Counted from the stretch's first letter, positions 53,317-62,521 are shown. The stretch is DNA of 64,000 bases from CAZBSE01 sp964610385 (GCA_964610385.1 CAZSXW010000002.1:124001-188000), one strand, 5' to 3'. The notes: generated by a model not told the origin, from the letters alone. Program-made: numbers and translations.

Positions 53317-53392
53317 GCGGAAGTAGCTCAGTTGGTAGAGCATCACCTTGCCAAGGTGGGGGTCGCGGGTCCGAATCCCGTCTTCCGCTCCA
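53317..53392 (+). tRNA. tRNA-Gly (anticodon GCC)
   Basis: Acceptor GCGGAAG pairs with CTTCCGC. D-arm GCTCAGTTGGTAGAGC. The anticodon loop is TTGCCAA (GCC). Discriminator T is at 53389 and CCA is encoded at 53390-53392. The T-loop reads TCCGAAT, with C instead of T at position 55. A TATAAT at 53292-53297 lies 20 bases upstream. Confidence 0.95.
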
Positions 53393-53482
53393 TTTTTTTA
53401 TAATAGATTGTCTTGTCCTGTACATTCAAAGATATATAATAAGTAAGATAATAACTGATGATTTTAATGAAATCTTTTAAAA

Positions 53483-55417
53483 ATGATTGAAATAGAGTTA
53501 AAAAACCTGGGTAAGATCAAAGTTGATAAAGGGACAAGCATCCTGGATGCAGTCAAAATGGTCGATAAAAAAACTGCAGAGAAGGCGCTTGCGGCCGAGG
53601 TACTTGAAGAAAAGAAATATGATGAAAATGGCAATTTGCTTGATTTAAGTTTCAAAGTGACCAGTGACTCATCCTTTAGCATCATCACTCCCGAAAACAG
53701 TAATAAGGCAAAAAACATTTTAAATCACAGTGCTTCTCATATAATGGCTGGGGCAATAAAAAGTGTATTCCCAGATGCGAAGTTTGCCATAGGTCCGGCG
53801 ATCAAGGACGGTTTCTATTATGATTTTGAGACTAAAAAGAATGTATCGGCCGAAGATCTTTCTACTATCGAAAAAGAGATGAAAAGGATAATAAAGGAAG
53901 ATCACAATTTTGAAAAAAGTACAGTAAGCAAGGAAAAAGCTAGAAAACTGTTCAAGGGCAACCCTTATAAGATGGAACTTATCGATGGTATAGAAGGTGA
54001 TAGAGTAAGCATTTACACTTCAGGAGATTTTATGGATCTATGTTCAGGTCCGCATATACCGTCTACTGGAAAAGTAAAGGCGTTTAAGCTATTGAGCGTG
54101 GCCGGAGCTTACTGGCGGGGAGATGAAAAAAATAAGATGCTGGTAAGGATATATGGGGCTGCATTTTTCAGCAGGGAAGAATTAAAGGAATATATGAATA
54201 AACTGGATCTGGCAAAGAGAAGCGACCACAGGAAGATAGGCAGAGATTTAGACATTTTCAGCTTTCATGATGAAGCTCCCGGATTTCCTTTTTTCCACAC
54301 CAATGGGATGGTACTTATGAATATTATCCTGGATTACTGGGAAGAGGAACACGAAAAGGAAGGCTATAAGGAAATAAAGACACCGATCTTGCTGAGCAAT
54401 GAACTATGGAAGACTTCAGGTCACTGGGATAATTACAAAGAAAACATGTATTTTGTAAAAATTGATGAAAGCGATTTTGCGATCAAGCCTATGAACTGCC
54501 CGGGAACTATTCTGGTTTACAAGACAAATCAGCATTCCTACAGGGAACTGCCCATAAAGATAGCCGAACTGGGACTGGTACACAGACACGAGAAATCAGG
54601 AGTTTTGCATGGGTTGTTCAGAGTCAGAAGTTTTATACAGGATGACGCCCATATATTCTGCACCGAGGATCAGGCAAAAGACGAAGTCTCGAAAGTAATA
54701 GGCCTGACTGACCGTATTTATAAAAGTTTTGGTTTTGATAAATATCACCTGGAACTTTCTACCATGCCTGAAAAGAGGATAGGGACTGATCAGATGTGGG
54801 AGAAAGCTGAAAGCATATTAAAAGAGGCTATTAAGAGCAGGGGGCTTGATTATGCGGTAAATAAAGGAGAAGGTGCTTTCTACGGCCCCAAGATCGATTT
54901 CCACATACAGGATTGTCTGGATAGGACATGGCAGTGTGCTACCATTCAGCTTGATTTTGCCATGCCGGAAAAATTCGATATCGAATATATGGGAGAGGAT
55001 AATATCAGACACAGGCCAGTTATGATCCACAGGACCGTGCTGGGAAGTATTGAGAGATTCATAGGCTTACTTTTAGAACATTACAGCGGAAACCTGCCTC
55101 CCTGGATGGCACCGGTACAGGTAATAATCCTTCCGATTTCTGAGAAATTTTATAATTACGGGGAAAATGTGTACAAAAGCTTTAAAAAAGAGAATATAAG
55201 AGTAGAAATTGATAACAGGGTAGAATCATTAAGCAAAAAGATAAAACAGGCCGAGATTAAAAAAATACCTTATATGATTATTTTAGGGAGGAATGAGGAA
55301 GAAACGGGAACCATAACTATCAGGAAGAAGGTTGGCAGGGATATAAAAGAGATCAAACTGAATGATTTCATATCGGAACTTAATGATGTAATAAGAAGCA
55401 AAAAAATAGTTTACTGA
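53483..55417 (+). CDS. thrS: Threonyl-tRNA synthetase
   Basis: A 644-residue class II synthetase with all domains. The TGS domain (about 1-62), the editing domain (about 70-225: HSASHIMAGAIKSVFP, and SGDFMDLCSGPHIP with the zinc-like His/Cys residues), the catalytic core (about 245-540: FPFFHTNGMVLMNII, MNCPGTILVYK, LVHRHEKSGVLHGLFRVRSF, MIHRTVLGSIERFIGLLLEH) and an anticodon-binding domain (about 545-644) lie in order. No T-box leader is visible in the 90 bases between tRNA-Gly and the ATG. Confidence 0.97.
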   Translation: MIEIELKNLGKIKVDKGTSILDAVKMVDKKTAEKALAAEVLEEKKYDENGNLLDLSFKVTSDSSFSIITPENSNKAKNILNHSASHIMAGAIKSVFPDAKFAIGPAIKDGFYYDFETKKNVSAEDLSTIEKEMKRIIKEDHNFEKSTVSKEKARKLFKGNPYKMELIDGIEGDRVSIYTSGDFMDLCSGPHIPSTGKVKAFKLLSVAGAYWRGDEKNKMLVRIYGAAFFSREELKEYMNKLDLAKRSDHRKIGRDLDIFSFHDEAPGFPFFHTNGMVLMNIILDYWEEEHEKEGYKEIKTPILLSNELWKTSGHWDNYKENMYFVKIDESDFAIKPMNCPGTILVYKTNQHSYRELPIKIAELGLVHRHEKSGVLHGLFRVRSFIQDDAHIFCTEDQAKDEVSKVIGLTDRIYKSFGFDKYHLELSTMPEKRIGTDQMWEKAESILKEAIKSRGLDYAVNKGEGAFYGPKIDFHIQDCLDRTWQCATIQLDFAMPEKFDIEYMGEDNIRHRPVMIHRTVLGSIERFIGLLLEHYSGNLPPWMAPVQVIILPISEKFYNYGENVYKSFKKENIRVEIDNRVESLSKKIKQAEIKKIPYMIILGRNEEETGTITIRKKVGRDIKEIKLNDFISELNDVIRSKKIVY

Positions 55418-55551
55418 TGCAGAACATATTTGCTCTTTATTTTTTGGAAAATTGTTTCTATAATTAAATCTTAGCACTTTTTTTATAATTTTTGCCTTAT
55501 TATAGTTTTTTATATTATTTTTTAGCCATTACTTTAAAGGGGGGTTTTAAA

Positions 55552-56895
55552 ATGACACTGAAGGAAAGATTAAAACTATATACAACAAAGACAGCCATAA
55601 GGAGTGCATTGAAAATACTTCCCAAGATCTCTGATGAGAGATGGCTTTCCTTAATAAAGGGAAGAGTTTACAAATTAAAAAAGAAAGAGGAGAGAGATTT
55701 TCTGGAGAATCTACTTATTAATCTAAAAATATCGGCTGAGAAGGTGTCACCTCAAGTGAGAGAAAAAATAGTAATGAATTTAATAAATAATGCCATGATC
55801 CAGGGGCAGCCGAAAAGAATAGCTTTTGCCCGAAAATATGGCATAAGCCCACCTAATCTTTTGGTAATAAGCCCTACTATGAAATGCAATCTGAGATGCT
55901 ATGGATGTTACGCATGGCAGTATTCCAAGAAAAACGACCTGCCGTATGATGTATGCAATAGAGTGATCAACGAAGCAAATGATATAGGGCTTTACTTTTT
56001 TGTCATAACAGGAGGAGAGCCTTTTTGCTGGGATAAGATCTATGATTTTCTCGAAAGGCACAATGATTCGTTCTTCCAGATTTATACCAATGGCCAGATG
56101 ATCGATAATAAAGCTGCAGAAAGGCTTGCCGAGCTTGGAAATGCAGTCCCGTGTATAAGTGTAGAGGGTTTTGAAAAGGAGACCGATGAAAGGAGAGGTA
56201 AGGGTGTGTGGGCAAAGATCATGAGTGCCATGGATGCTCTTAGAGAAAATGGAGTACTGTTTGGATTTTCTGTGACCGCAACTAGAGGAAACAATGAATT
56301 GGTGGTAAGCGACGAATTTATTGATTTATTCATAAATAAAGGAGCATTTATTGGCTGGTATTTTAATTATATCCCAATAGGCAAGGAACCCAATATGGAA
56401 CTTATGCCCACTCCCGAACAGAGAGAGTATAGAAGAGCCAAGATTGTAGAAATAAGGAAGACAAAAAAAATAATAGTGGCTGATTTCTGGAATGATGGGC
56501 CTCTGGTGAATGGTTGTATGGCGGGGGGTAAAAATTATTTGCATGTTAATGTAAACGGAGATGTAGAACCATGTGTTTTTGTTCACTTTGCTGCTGATAA
56601 TGTAAAGGAGAAAAGCCTTATTGATATACTTACTTCGGATTTCTTTATGGCATTCAGGAAAAGACAACCTTATACTGAAAATCACCTCAGACCATGCAGC
56701 ATAATCGATAATCCTTATATATTAAGAGATATAATTGCCGAAACCGGTGCTTATCCTACACATGATGGTGCAGAAACGATAATAGGCTGTCTCGCAAGAT
56801 CTTTGGATAAATATGCAAGCGAATATAAAAAGATAGCGGATAAAGTATGGGAAGAAGAATATATTCCCGAAGAAGATGAAGATATAGCAGTATAG
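55552..56895 (+). CDS. Radical SAM / SPASM-like protein, function unknown
   Basis: A 447-residue protein. An N-terminal helical extension (about 1-95) precedes the radical SAM domain with MKCNLRCYGCYAW (cluster Cys about 112, 116, 119) and ITGGEPFCWDKIYDFL. A C-terminal cysteine region (NGCMAGGKNYLHVNVNGDVEPC, HLRPCSI, IIGCLA) looks like an auxiliary-cluster SPASM domain. ATG 55552 follows AAAGGGGGG; an upstream in-frame ATG at 55492 would add a hydrophobic non-homologous tail. No peptide or sterol substrate gene is beside it. Candidates include hopanoid HpnH-like, heme d1/NirJ-like or peptide-modifying functions; none is supported by context. Confidence 0.8.
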   Translation: MTLKERLKLYTTKTAIRSALKILPKISDERWLSLIKGRVYKLKKKEERDFLENLLINLKISAEKVSPQVREKIVMNLINNAMIQGQPKRIAFARKYGISPPNLLVISPTMKCNLRCYGCYAWQYSKKNDLPYDVCNRVINEANDIGLYFFVITGGEPFCWDKIYDFLERHNDSFFQIYTNGQMIDNKAAERLAELGNAVPCISVEGFEKETDERRGKGVWAKIMSAMDALRENGVLFGFSVTATRGNNELVVSDEFIDLFINKGAFIGWYFNYIPIGKEPNMELMPTPEQREYRRAKIVEIRKTKKIIVADFWNDGPLVNGCMAGGKNYLHVNVNGDVEPCVFVHFAADNVKEKSLIDILTSDFFMAFRKRQPYTENHLRPCSIIDNPYILRDIIAETGAYPTHDGAETIIGCLARSLDKYASEYKKIADKVWEEEYIPEEDEDIAV

Positions 56896-56970
56896 ACAAA
56901 ATAATCAATAATTAGTATAATTCCAAGATTATTAATAAAAAATTGTTAAAACAATAAAATAAAGAAAGTA

Positions 56971-57069
56971 GAAATAATCATCTATTTCTCACCAGATGAC
57001 GGTCATAAAGGCTTGTTAATCTGGTTAGATATATTTAATAGGTAGATGATTTTCTGCCTATTTTTTTTT
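56971..57069 (+). promoter_or_regulatory. infC operon leader with antiterminator/terminator pairing (L20/IF3-leader-like)
   Basis: The 210-base leader holds a hairpin GAAATA/TATTTC (56971-56988), a 7-bp helix ACCAGAT/ATCTGGT (56991-56997 with 57019-57025), and a terminator at 57037-57062. AATCATCTA (56976-56984) is exactly complementary to TAGATGATT (57043-57051) in the terminator arm and loop, giving an alternative fold. The position before infC-rpmI-rplT matches known L20-controlled attenuators. Confidence 0.65.
57037..57069 (+). terminator. Attenuator terminator in the infC leader
   Basis: AATAGGTAGA pairs with TCTGCCTATT (10 bp, one G-U pair, 6-base loop TGATTT), followed by an unbroken T run to 57069. 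It lies before the infC coding region, so it would stop leader transcripts. Confidence 0.75.
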
Positions 57070-57105
57070 AAAAAAATAGAGAGGTGCAGCTTCGAAGATA
57101 GAAGA

Positions 57106-57600
57106 ATTAGAATAAACCAGCAGATCAGGGTACCGGATGTACGATTGATTGCTGAAGACGGCAGCCAAATAGGGATAGTCGCAGTTGAGCAGGCATTGAA
57201 GGCTGCAAGAGATAAAGGCATGGATCTGGTTGAAATATCACCCAAGAGTGATCCGCCTGTCTGTAAGATAATGGATTATGGGAAATATAAATACCAGCTG
57301 GAAATATCTGAAAAAATGAAGAAAAAGAAGCAGTCTCAGATAGTGGTAAAGGAAATCAAGGTAAGACCTAAAATAGACACTAATGATCTTAATACCAAGA
57401 GGAAGCAAATAGAGAAATTCCTGTCTAGCGGTTACAGGGTGAAAATAACCGTTATGTTCAGGGGCAGGGAGATTGTGCATAAAGAGCTTGGGATGAATAT
57501 ATTGAATAAATTAATAGAAGAATTAAAGGACAAATGTGTACTGGAGCTGGAACCTAAGTTGGACGGTTATAATATTATAGCTGTTTTGTCACCGGTTTGA
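57106..57600 (+). CDS. infC: Translation initiation factor IF-3, non-AUG start
   Basis: About 165 residues. RINQQIRVPDVRLIAEDGSQ opens the N-domain; GMDLVEISPKSDPPVCKIMDYGKYKYQ joins to the linker helix; VKEIKVRPKIDTNDLNTK and VKITVMFRGREIVHKELG form the C-domain. No ATG, GTG or TTG lies in frame near this N-terminus; the only upstream ATG (57046) is inside the terminator hairpin. I place the start at ATT 57106, as E. coli infC uses AUU, though the AGAGGTG ribosome-binding site at 57080-57086 is about 19 bases away. TTC 57091 has better spacing but would be an unknown start codon. Non-AUG starts let IF-3 repress its own translation. Confidence 0.88.
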   Translation: MRINQQIRVPDVRLIAEDGSQIGIVAVEQALKAARDKGMDLVEISPKSDPPVCKIMDYGKYKYQLEISEKMKKKKQSQIVVKEIKVRPKIDTNDLNTKRKQIEKFLSSGYRVKITVMFRGREIVHKELGMNILNKLIEELKDKCVLELEPKLDGYNIIAVLSPV

Positions 57601-57642
57601 TTTTTAATATTTTTAAATGGATAAATCTGGAAGGATGTCATT

Positions 57643-57837
57643 ATGCCAAAAATAAAAACTCATAAAGGCGCGGCTAAAAGATTTAAAGTCACAGGAAGCG
57701 GAAAAATTGTAAGAGAAAAAGCGTACAGGAGTCATATCCTTACCAAAAAAAATGCGGAAAGAAAGAGGCGGTTGAAAAAAAGGCAGGAACTGGCAACTTC
57801 CGATAAGAAAAAAGTCAGAAGACTTTTAGGTAGATAA
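57643..57837 (+). CDS. rpmI: Ribosomal protein L35
   Basis: A 64-residue, very basic protein starting PKIKTHKGAAKRFKVTGSGK, the exact L35 pattern, then KNAERKRRLKKR and a closing VRRLLGR. A ribosome-binding site GGAAGGA precedes the ATG. Between infC and rplT as in most bacteria. Confidence 0.97.
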   Translation: MPKIKTHKGAAKRFKVTGSGKIVREKAYRSHILTKKNAERKRRLKKRQELATSDKKKVRRLLGR

Positions 57838-57854
57838 GGAAGGACGTGATTATA

Positions 57855-58211
57855 GTGACCAGAGTCAAGAGAGGCCAGGTAAAGTGGAAAAAGCATAAAA
57901 AAGTATTGAAGCAGGCCCGAGGATATTATGGCTCCAAGAGCAGGAGTTACAGAGCCGCAAAAGAACAGCTGCTTAAATCTATGAGTTATTCATACCGGGA
58001 TAGAAAGAACAGAAAAAGGAATTTTAGGAGATTATGGATAACAAGGATCAATGCTGCAGCAAGGATAAACGGGATTTCTTACAATGAATTCATAAGTGGT
58101 CTAAAAAAGGCAAGCATTGATATAAACAGAAAGATTTTATCGGAAATGGCTGTTAGTGATCCTGATGCGTTCCAGAGACTGACGGAAATCGCTAAGAAAA
58201 AGTTGGCATAA
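57855..58211 (+). CDS. rplT: Ribosomal protein L20
   Basis: A 118-residue basic protein. TRVKRGQVKWKKHKKVLKQA and GYYGSKSRSYRAAKEQ form the long N-terminal tail that binds 23S rRNA; LWITRINAAARINGISYNEF is the globular domain. I prefer GTG 57855 over GTG 57846, since AAGGAAGGA would be only two bases from the latter. L20 is the known autogenous repressor of infC-rpmI-rplT in several bacteria, which would act on the leader upstream of infC. Followed by pheS after four bases. Confidence 0.95.
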   Translation: MTRVKRGQVKWKKHKKVLKQARGYYGSKSRSYRAAKEQLLKSMSYSYRDRKNRKRNFRRLWITRINAAARINGISYNEFISGLKKASIDINRKILSEMAVSDPDAFQRLTEIAKKKLA

Positions 58212-58215
58212 AATC

Positions 58216-59262
58216 ATGAGTGATGATAAAAAGATAATAGATGAACTGGAAAAAAAAATAGACCTTGAAATAGATAGTCTTAATAAAGAACTGGCAGTGG
58301 CTAAAAACATTGCAGAACTAGAAAAAGTCAGGACAAGATTTACCGGTAAAAAAAGTTTTCTTTCGAATACACTTAAAGAAATAGGCAGTCTCCCCCAGAA
58401 TCTTAAGCCGATATTCGGCAAGAGAATAAATATCGCAAGAGAAAAAATAGAATATAGTATTTTAAAAAAAGAAGAACTACTTAAAAGTGTAGAGTATGAG
58501 AATAAGTTAAGAAAAGAAATTATAGACCTATCTCTGCCGGGAAGAAGGAAAGGGCAGGGTAAAAAGAATGTCATATCCCGGGTCATTGAAGAAATTGAAC
58601 AGGTTTTTATAGGGATGGGATTTGAAATTGCGGAAGGCCCGGAGGTAGAAACGGATTATTATAATTTTGAGGCATTAAATACTCCCGCAGATCATCCGGC
58701 AAGATCTCTTCATGATACCTTCTTTATCTCAGAAAAAATATTATTAAGGACTCATACTTCTCCTGTTCAGATAAGATATATGGAGAGTCACAAACCCCCT
58801 TTATTAATAATCGTGCCTGGTAAGGCATATAGAAGAGACTATGATGTATCCCATACTCCTATGTTTACTCAGATAGAAGGACTGGTAGTAGATAAGGAAA
58901 TTAATTTCGGTAATCTTAAATGGACACTTGAAACTTTTGCCCATGAGATCTTTGGAAAAGAAAGAAAAGTAAGGTTCAGGCCTCATTACTTCCCATTTAC
59001 CGAACCAAGCGCAGAGGTAGACGTATCATGCAATATATGCAATGGCAAGGGATGCAGAGTATGTTCGGGTACCGGTTGGCTGGAAATCCTGGGTGCCGGA
59101 ATGGTAGATCCAATGCTGTATTCTTTCGTAGGTTATGATCCAGAAGAAGTAAGCGGTTTTGCTTTCGGAATGGGTATAGAAAGAATCTGCATGCTAAAAT
59201 ACGGCATTGACGATCTAAGATTATTTTTTGAAAACGATTTGAGGTTTCTAAGGCAGTTTTAG
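58216..59262 (+). CDS. pheS: Phenylalanyl-tRNA synthetase alpha subunit
   Basis: A 348-residue class II subunit. The N-terminal coiled coil (about 1-95) binds tRNA. The core has FTGKKSFLSNTLKEIGSL, the motif-1 region GFEIAEGPEVETDYYNFEAL, motif 2 (GKAYRRDYDVSHTPMFTQIE) and motif 3 (GFAFGMGIERICMLKYGIDD). A CNICNGKGCRVCSGTGW cysteine cluster lies in the insertion region, as in many bacteria. 82 bases separate it from pheT. Confidence 0.97.
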   Translation: MSDDKKIIDELEKKIDLEIDSLNKELAVAKNIAELEKVRTRFTGKKSFLSNTLKEIGSLPQNLKPIFGKRINIAREKIEYSILKKEELLKSVEYENKLRKEIIDLSLPGRRKGQGKKNVISRVIEEIEQVFIGMGFEIAEGPEVETDYYNFEALNTPADHPARSLHDTFFISEKILLRTHTSPVQIRYMESHKPPLLIIVPGKAYRRDYDVSHTPMFTQIEGLVVDKEINFGNLKWTLETFAHEIFGKERKVRFRPHYFPFTEPSAEVDVSCNICNGKGCRVCSGTGWLEILGAGMVDPMLYSFVGYDPEEVSGFAFGMGIERICMLKYGIDDLRLFFENDLRFLRQF

Positions 59263-59344
59263 CCTTCAATATCAGTATTGTTTGAAATATTGTGATTAAA
59301 ACCTTTGATTTTTATAATGTTTAAAGGAAAGGGTTTTTTAAATA

Positions 59345-61750
59345 TTGAAAGTGACGATCAATTGGTTAAATGAATTTTTAGATCCCAAGATAACTGACCC
59401 CGCAAGTGTTTCAGACTCTCTGACAATGAGCGGGACAGAGGTCAAAAAAATAGACCATATCGGTGATTTATATAAAAATATAGTGGTGGGTAAAATATTG
59501 GATTTTTCAGCCCATCCCAACGCGGAAAAGTTATCACTATGTGAAGTAGATATCGGTTCAAGAAGGTTGAAAATAGTATGCGGTGCAAAGAATTTTACAA
59601 AAGGAGATAAAGTCGCAGTTGCACTGCCGGGGTCAAAAGTCAAAGACTTGACTATAAAAAAGAGCGAGATCAGAGGCCAGATATCTGAAGGAATGATGTG
59701 CTCTGAAATGGAATTGGGTATATCATCTGATTCGGAAGGAATAATGATCCTTGATGAAAGCAGTAAGACGGGTGATAAATTTCCAAAATCTGTAGGTCTT
59801 GATGATACTGTACTGGAACTTGAAATAACGCCAAATCGCCCTGATTGTATGAGTATTATAGGAATTGCCAGGGAAATAAGCGCTTTGACTGGTGTAAAAC
59901 TGGTGATTCCGGAATACGATCTTAAGAGAAAATTAAATGTAAATACCGATTTTAAAATCGATATAGAAGATTATAAGCTGTGTCCGAGATATTCAGCTAG
60001 AATCTTTGAGAATATCCCTAATGCTGCTTCACCTAGCTGGCTTAAAAACAGACTTATGCTTTGTGATATAAGACCTATTAATCTGATGGTCGACCTTACT
60101 AATTATATTATGCTGGAAACCGGGCAGCCGCTTCATGCTTTTGATAAAGACCTTCTGGATTCAGATGTAATCATTGTCAGGAATGCCGGAAAGGGTGAAA
60201 AGATCAAAACCATAGATGACTCGACAAGAATACTGGAAGATTATGCATTGGTGATAGCAGATAAAAAAAGAGCTGTAGCTATAGCAGGAATAATGGGTGG
60301 AAAGGAAACCGAAATAAATCAGGATACCAGGACTGTTCTGCTGGAATCGGCAAATTTTTACGGACCTTCAATAATGAGAACCTCAAAGAAATTAGGACTC
60401 AGGTCGGAAGCCTCAAACAGGTTTGAGAAAAAGATAGACCCCCTGCTTACTGTATTTGCCGTTGAGAGGTTTACTGGTTTATTCGAAAAGATCACCAGTT
60501 CAAAAGCAGGAGGATGCATCTATGATAATTATATGGAGGTCGAGAGAGAAAGAAAGATAGACTTAAGAGTAAAAAAAGTAAGCGAGGTTCTTGGAAAGGA
60601 TATCGATGCCGGTCTGATATCGGACATTCTAAAAAAGTTGAAGATTAATAATAGGTTAAAAAGGGAAATCATAAAAGCGGTGGTACCTTCTTTCAGATAT
60701 GAAGATCTTGAGAGGGAGATCGATCTTGTAGAAGAGGTAGCAAGGATTTACGGATATGATAAGTTAGATTCCATACCTATTCCAACAAGCGACAGGCGCG
60801 GAAAATACAGTGATCATCAAAGAATTATCAAGGATATAAGGCAGAGACTTTGTGATGCAGGTCTTGTTGAGGTGATAAACTATTCATTTATAGGAATTGA
60901 GCATCTGGAAAAATATAAAATACTAGAGGAAGATAAATATAATAAAGATGTAGAGATAATAAATCCCATCAGCGAAGATTTTAAATTTCTAAGACCAATG
61001 CTTATGATAGGACTGGTAAAAAATGTTGAATATAACATCAATCACAACATCAAAGATATTGAAATATTTGAGATATCCAGAGTTTTTAGAAAGAACAGTA
61101 AAGGAGAATTACCTGAAGAGATAAATATGCTTGGAGTGATGATGTCCGGAAAAGCAGTTAAAAAAGGATGGGCCGAAGAGGAAAGGGATTATGACTTTTT
61201 TGATTTAAAGGGGATTCTGGAGCTAATATATGACGAGTATTATCCCAGAGAAAGCTTAAGGATAAAAGAAAAAGAATATGGTTTTTTACATCCCAGGATA
61301 AGCGGAGTAATAAATATAGGAAATATTGATATGGGAATAATAGGAAAGATCCACCCGGCATTAATAGAAGAAGCCGAGATTGGCCAGGATGTCTTTTATA
61401 TGGAGATAAACCTTGATAAATTTGTAAGGAATGCAAAAAGAGCAGTAAGATTTAAGTCAATATCACATTTTCCTTCAATAGATATTGATCTGGCGATAGT
61501 AGTAGATCGAAAAGTAAAAAATGAAGATATTGTGAATGAGATAAAAAAGACCGGAACAGAATTATTAAAAAAGGTGGAGCTTTTCGATGTCTATGAAGGA
61601 AAACAAATAGAAGAAAATAAAAAAAGTATGGCTTACTCGCTCAAATTTAGAGATGAAAAGAGAACTTTGAAGGATACGGAAGCGGAAATAATATTAAACA
61701 GGATACTGGAAAATCTGGGAAGAAAGTTTAATGCAAAAATTAGAGAATAA
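59345..61750 (+). CDS. pheT: Phenylalanyl-tRNA synthetase beta subunit
   Basis: An 801-residue multidomain subunit. The tRNA-binding EMAP/OB domain (about 40-150), the B3/B4 editing domain (about 205-375), the B5 helix-turn-helix region (about 400-475), the catalytic-like core (about 480-680) and the C-terminal ferredoxin-like anticodon domain (about 705-801: FKSISHFPSIDIDLAIVVD) are all present. The start is TTG 59345 after AAAGGAAAGGG. It works as an alpha2-beta2 tetramer with PheS. Confidence 0.97.
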   Translation: MKVTINWLNEFLDPKITDPASVSDSLTMSGTEVKKIDHIGDLYKNIVVGKILDFSAHPNAEKLSLCEVDIGSRRLKIVCGAKNFTKGDKVAVALPGSKVKDLTIKKSEIRGQISEGMMCSEMELGISSDSEGIMILDESSKTGDKFPKSVGLDDTVLELEITPNRPDCMSIIGIAREISALTGVKLVIPEYDLKRKLNVNTDFKIDIEDYKLCPRYSARIFENIPNAASPSWLKNRLMLCDIRPINLMVDLTNYIMLETGQPLHAFDKDLLDSDVIIVRNAGKGEKIKTIDDSTRILEDYALVIADKKRAVAIAGIMGGKETEINQDTRTVLLESANFYGPSIMRTSKKLGLRSEASNRFEKKIDPLLTVFAVERFTGLFEKITSSKAGGCIYDNYMEVERERKIDLRVKKVSEVLGKDIDAGLISDILKKLKINNRLKREIIKAVVPSFRYEDLEREIDLVEEVARIYGYDKLDSIPIPTSDRRGKYSDHQRIIKDIRQRLCDAGLVEVINYSFIGIEHLEKYKILEEDKYNKDVEIINPISEDFKFLRPMLMIGLVKNVEYNINHNIKDIEIFEISRVFRKNSKGELPEEINMLGVMMSGKAVKKGWAEEERDYDFFDLKGILELIYDEYYPRESLRIKEKEYGFLHPRISGVINIGNIDMGIIGKIHPALIEEAEIGQDVFYMEINLDKFVRNAKRAVRFKSISHFPSIDIDLAIVVDRKVKNEDIVNEIKKTGTELLKKVELFDVYEGKQIEENKKSMAYSLKFRDEKRTLKDTEAEIILNRILENLGRKFNAKIRE

Positions 61751-61757
61751 ATAAAAT

Positions 61758-62486
61758 ATGGTAATCGAGTTTCCGGGTACAAAAGGCGAGATCGAAGAAA
61801 GCAGTACCAAACATAAATATCATTCTTCTTTGATTGTCAAATACAAAAGAACCAATATACTTATTGACTTGGGATTAAAATTCAATCCCAAACTGTTAAA
61901 AGAAATAAGAAAGTTCGATTATATTCTAATCACCCACGCTCATCCCGACCATTATATATGGACTTTAAAGGAAGAAGATAGAGTGGATATACCGGTATAT
62001 CTTACCAGGGATACTCTGGACTACGGTAAATATAAACCTGAAAATTATAAGATTATAGAAACCGATAGAAATTATATACTTGAAGATCTTGAGATAACAG
62101 CGTATAAAGTTATCCATTCATTACGGTGCCCCGCAGTAGGGTATAGAGTAAAAGGAGATAGAAGCTTGATATATGCACCTGATATTGTTGATTTTAAACA
62201 GGACAAGGGAATGGTTTTAAATAATATCAATATGCTGATAGCTGATGGGTCAAGTCTTAATATAAATATGGTCAGAAAAAGAAACGGCATGTTATTCGGC
62301 CATACCAGAGTCAAGACGATAATAGGCTGGTGTAAGAAATACGGTATTAAAAAACTGGTTATAACTCACTGCGGCAAGCAAATAGTCACTATGGACAGTA
62401 CAGAATTAAATAAAAAGCTGGAATCATATACAGGCGGGGATATAGATGTGATAGTAGCTTTCGATGGCCATAAAATGGGATTATAA
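61758..62486 (+). CDS. MBL-fold metal-dependent hydrolase
   Basis: A 242-residue metallo-beta-lactamase-fold protein. The metal motif ITHAHPDHYIW (about 57-67) supplies two zinc positions; YAPDIVDF holds the bridging Asp (about 141), and ITHCGKQIV the last His. The closest described shapes are PhnP/UlaG-like phosphodiesterases, but the substrate is unknown. It follows pheT by seven bases, so it is probably carried in that transcript. Confidence 0.85.
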   Translation: MVIEFPGTKGEIEESSTKHKYHSSLIVKYKRTNILIDLGLKFNPKLLKEIRKFDYILITHAHPDHYIWTLKEEDRVDIPVYLTRDTLDYGKYKPENYKIIETDRNYILEDLEITAYKVIHSLRCPAVGYRVKGDRSLIYAPDIVDFKQDKGMVLNNINMLIADGSSLNINMVRKRNGMLFGHTRVKTIIGWCKKYGIKKLVITHCGKQIVTMDSTELNKKLESYTGGDIDVIVAFDGHKMGL

Positions 62487-62521
62487 GAAACTCCAAATTT
62501 TCTTCATTTTTTTTTAATATA

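Noticed and set aside
53393..53482. T-box riboswitch before thrS
   Set aside because: The gap is only 90 bases and lacks the AGGGTGG-type T-box sequence, specifier stem and terminator. The same holds for the pheS and hisZ upstream regions.
57046..57105. ATG 57046 as the infC start
   Set aside because: It lies in the terminator hairpin, has no ribosome-binding site and would add a Phe-rich segment unlike any IF-3.
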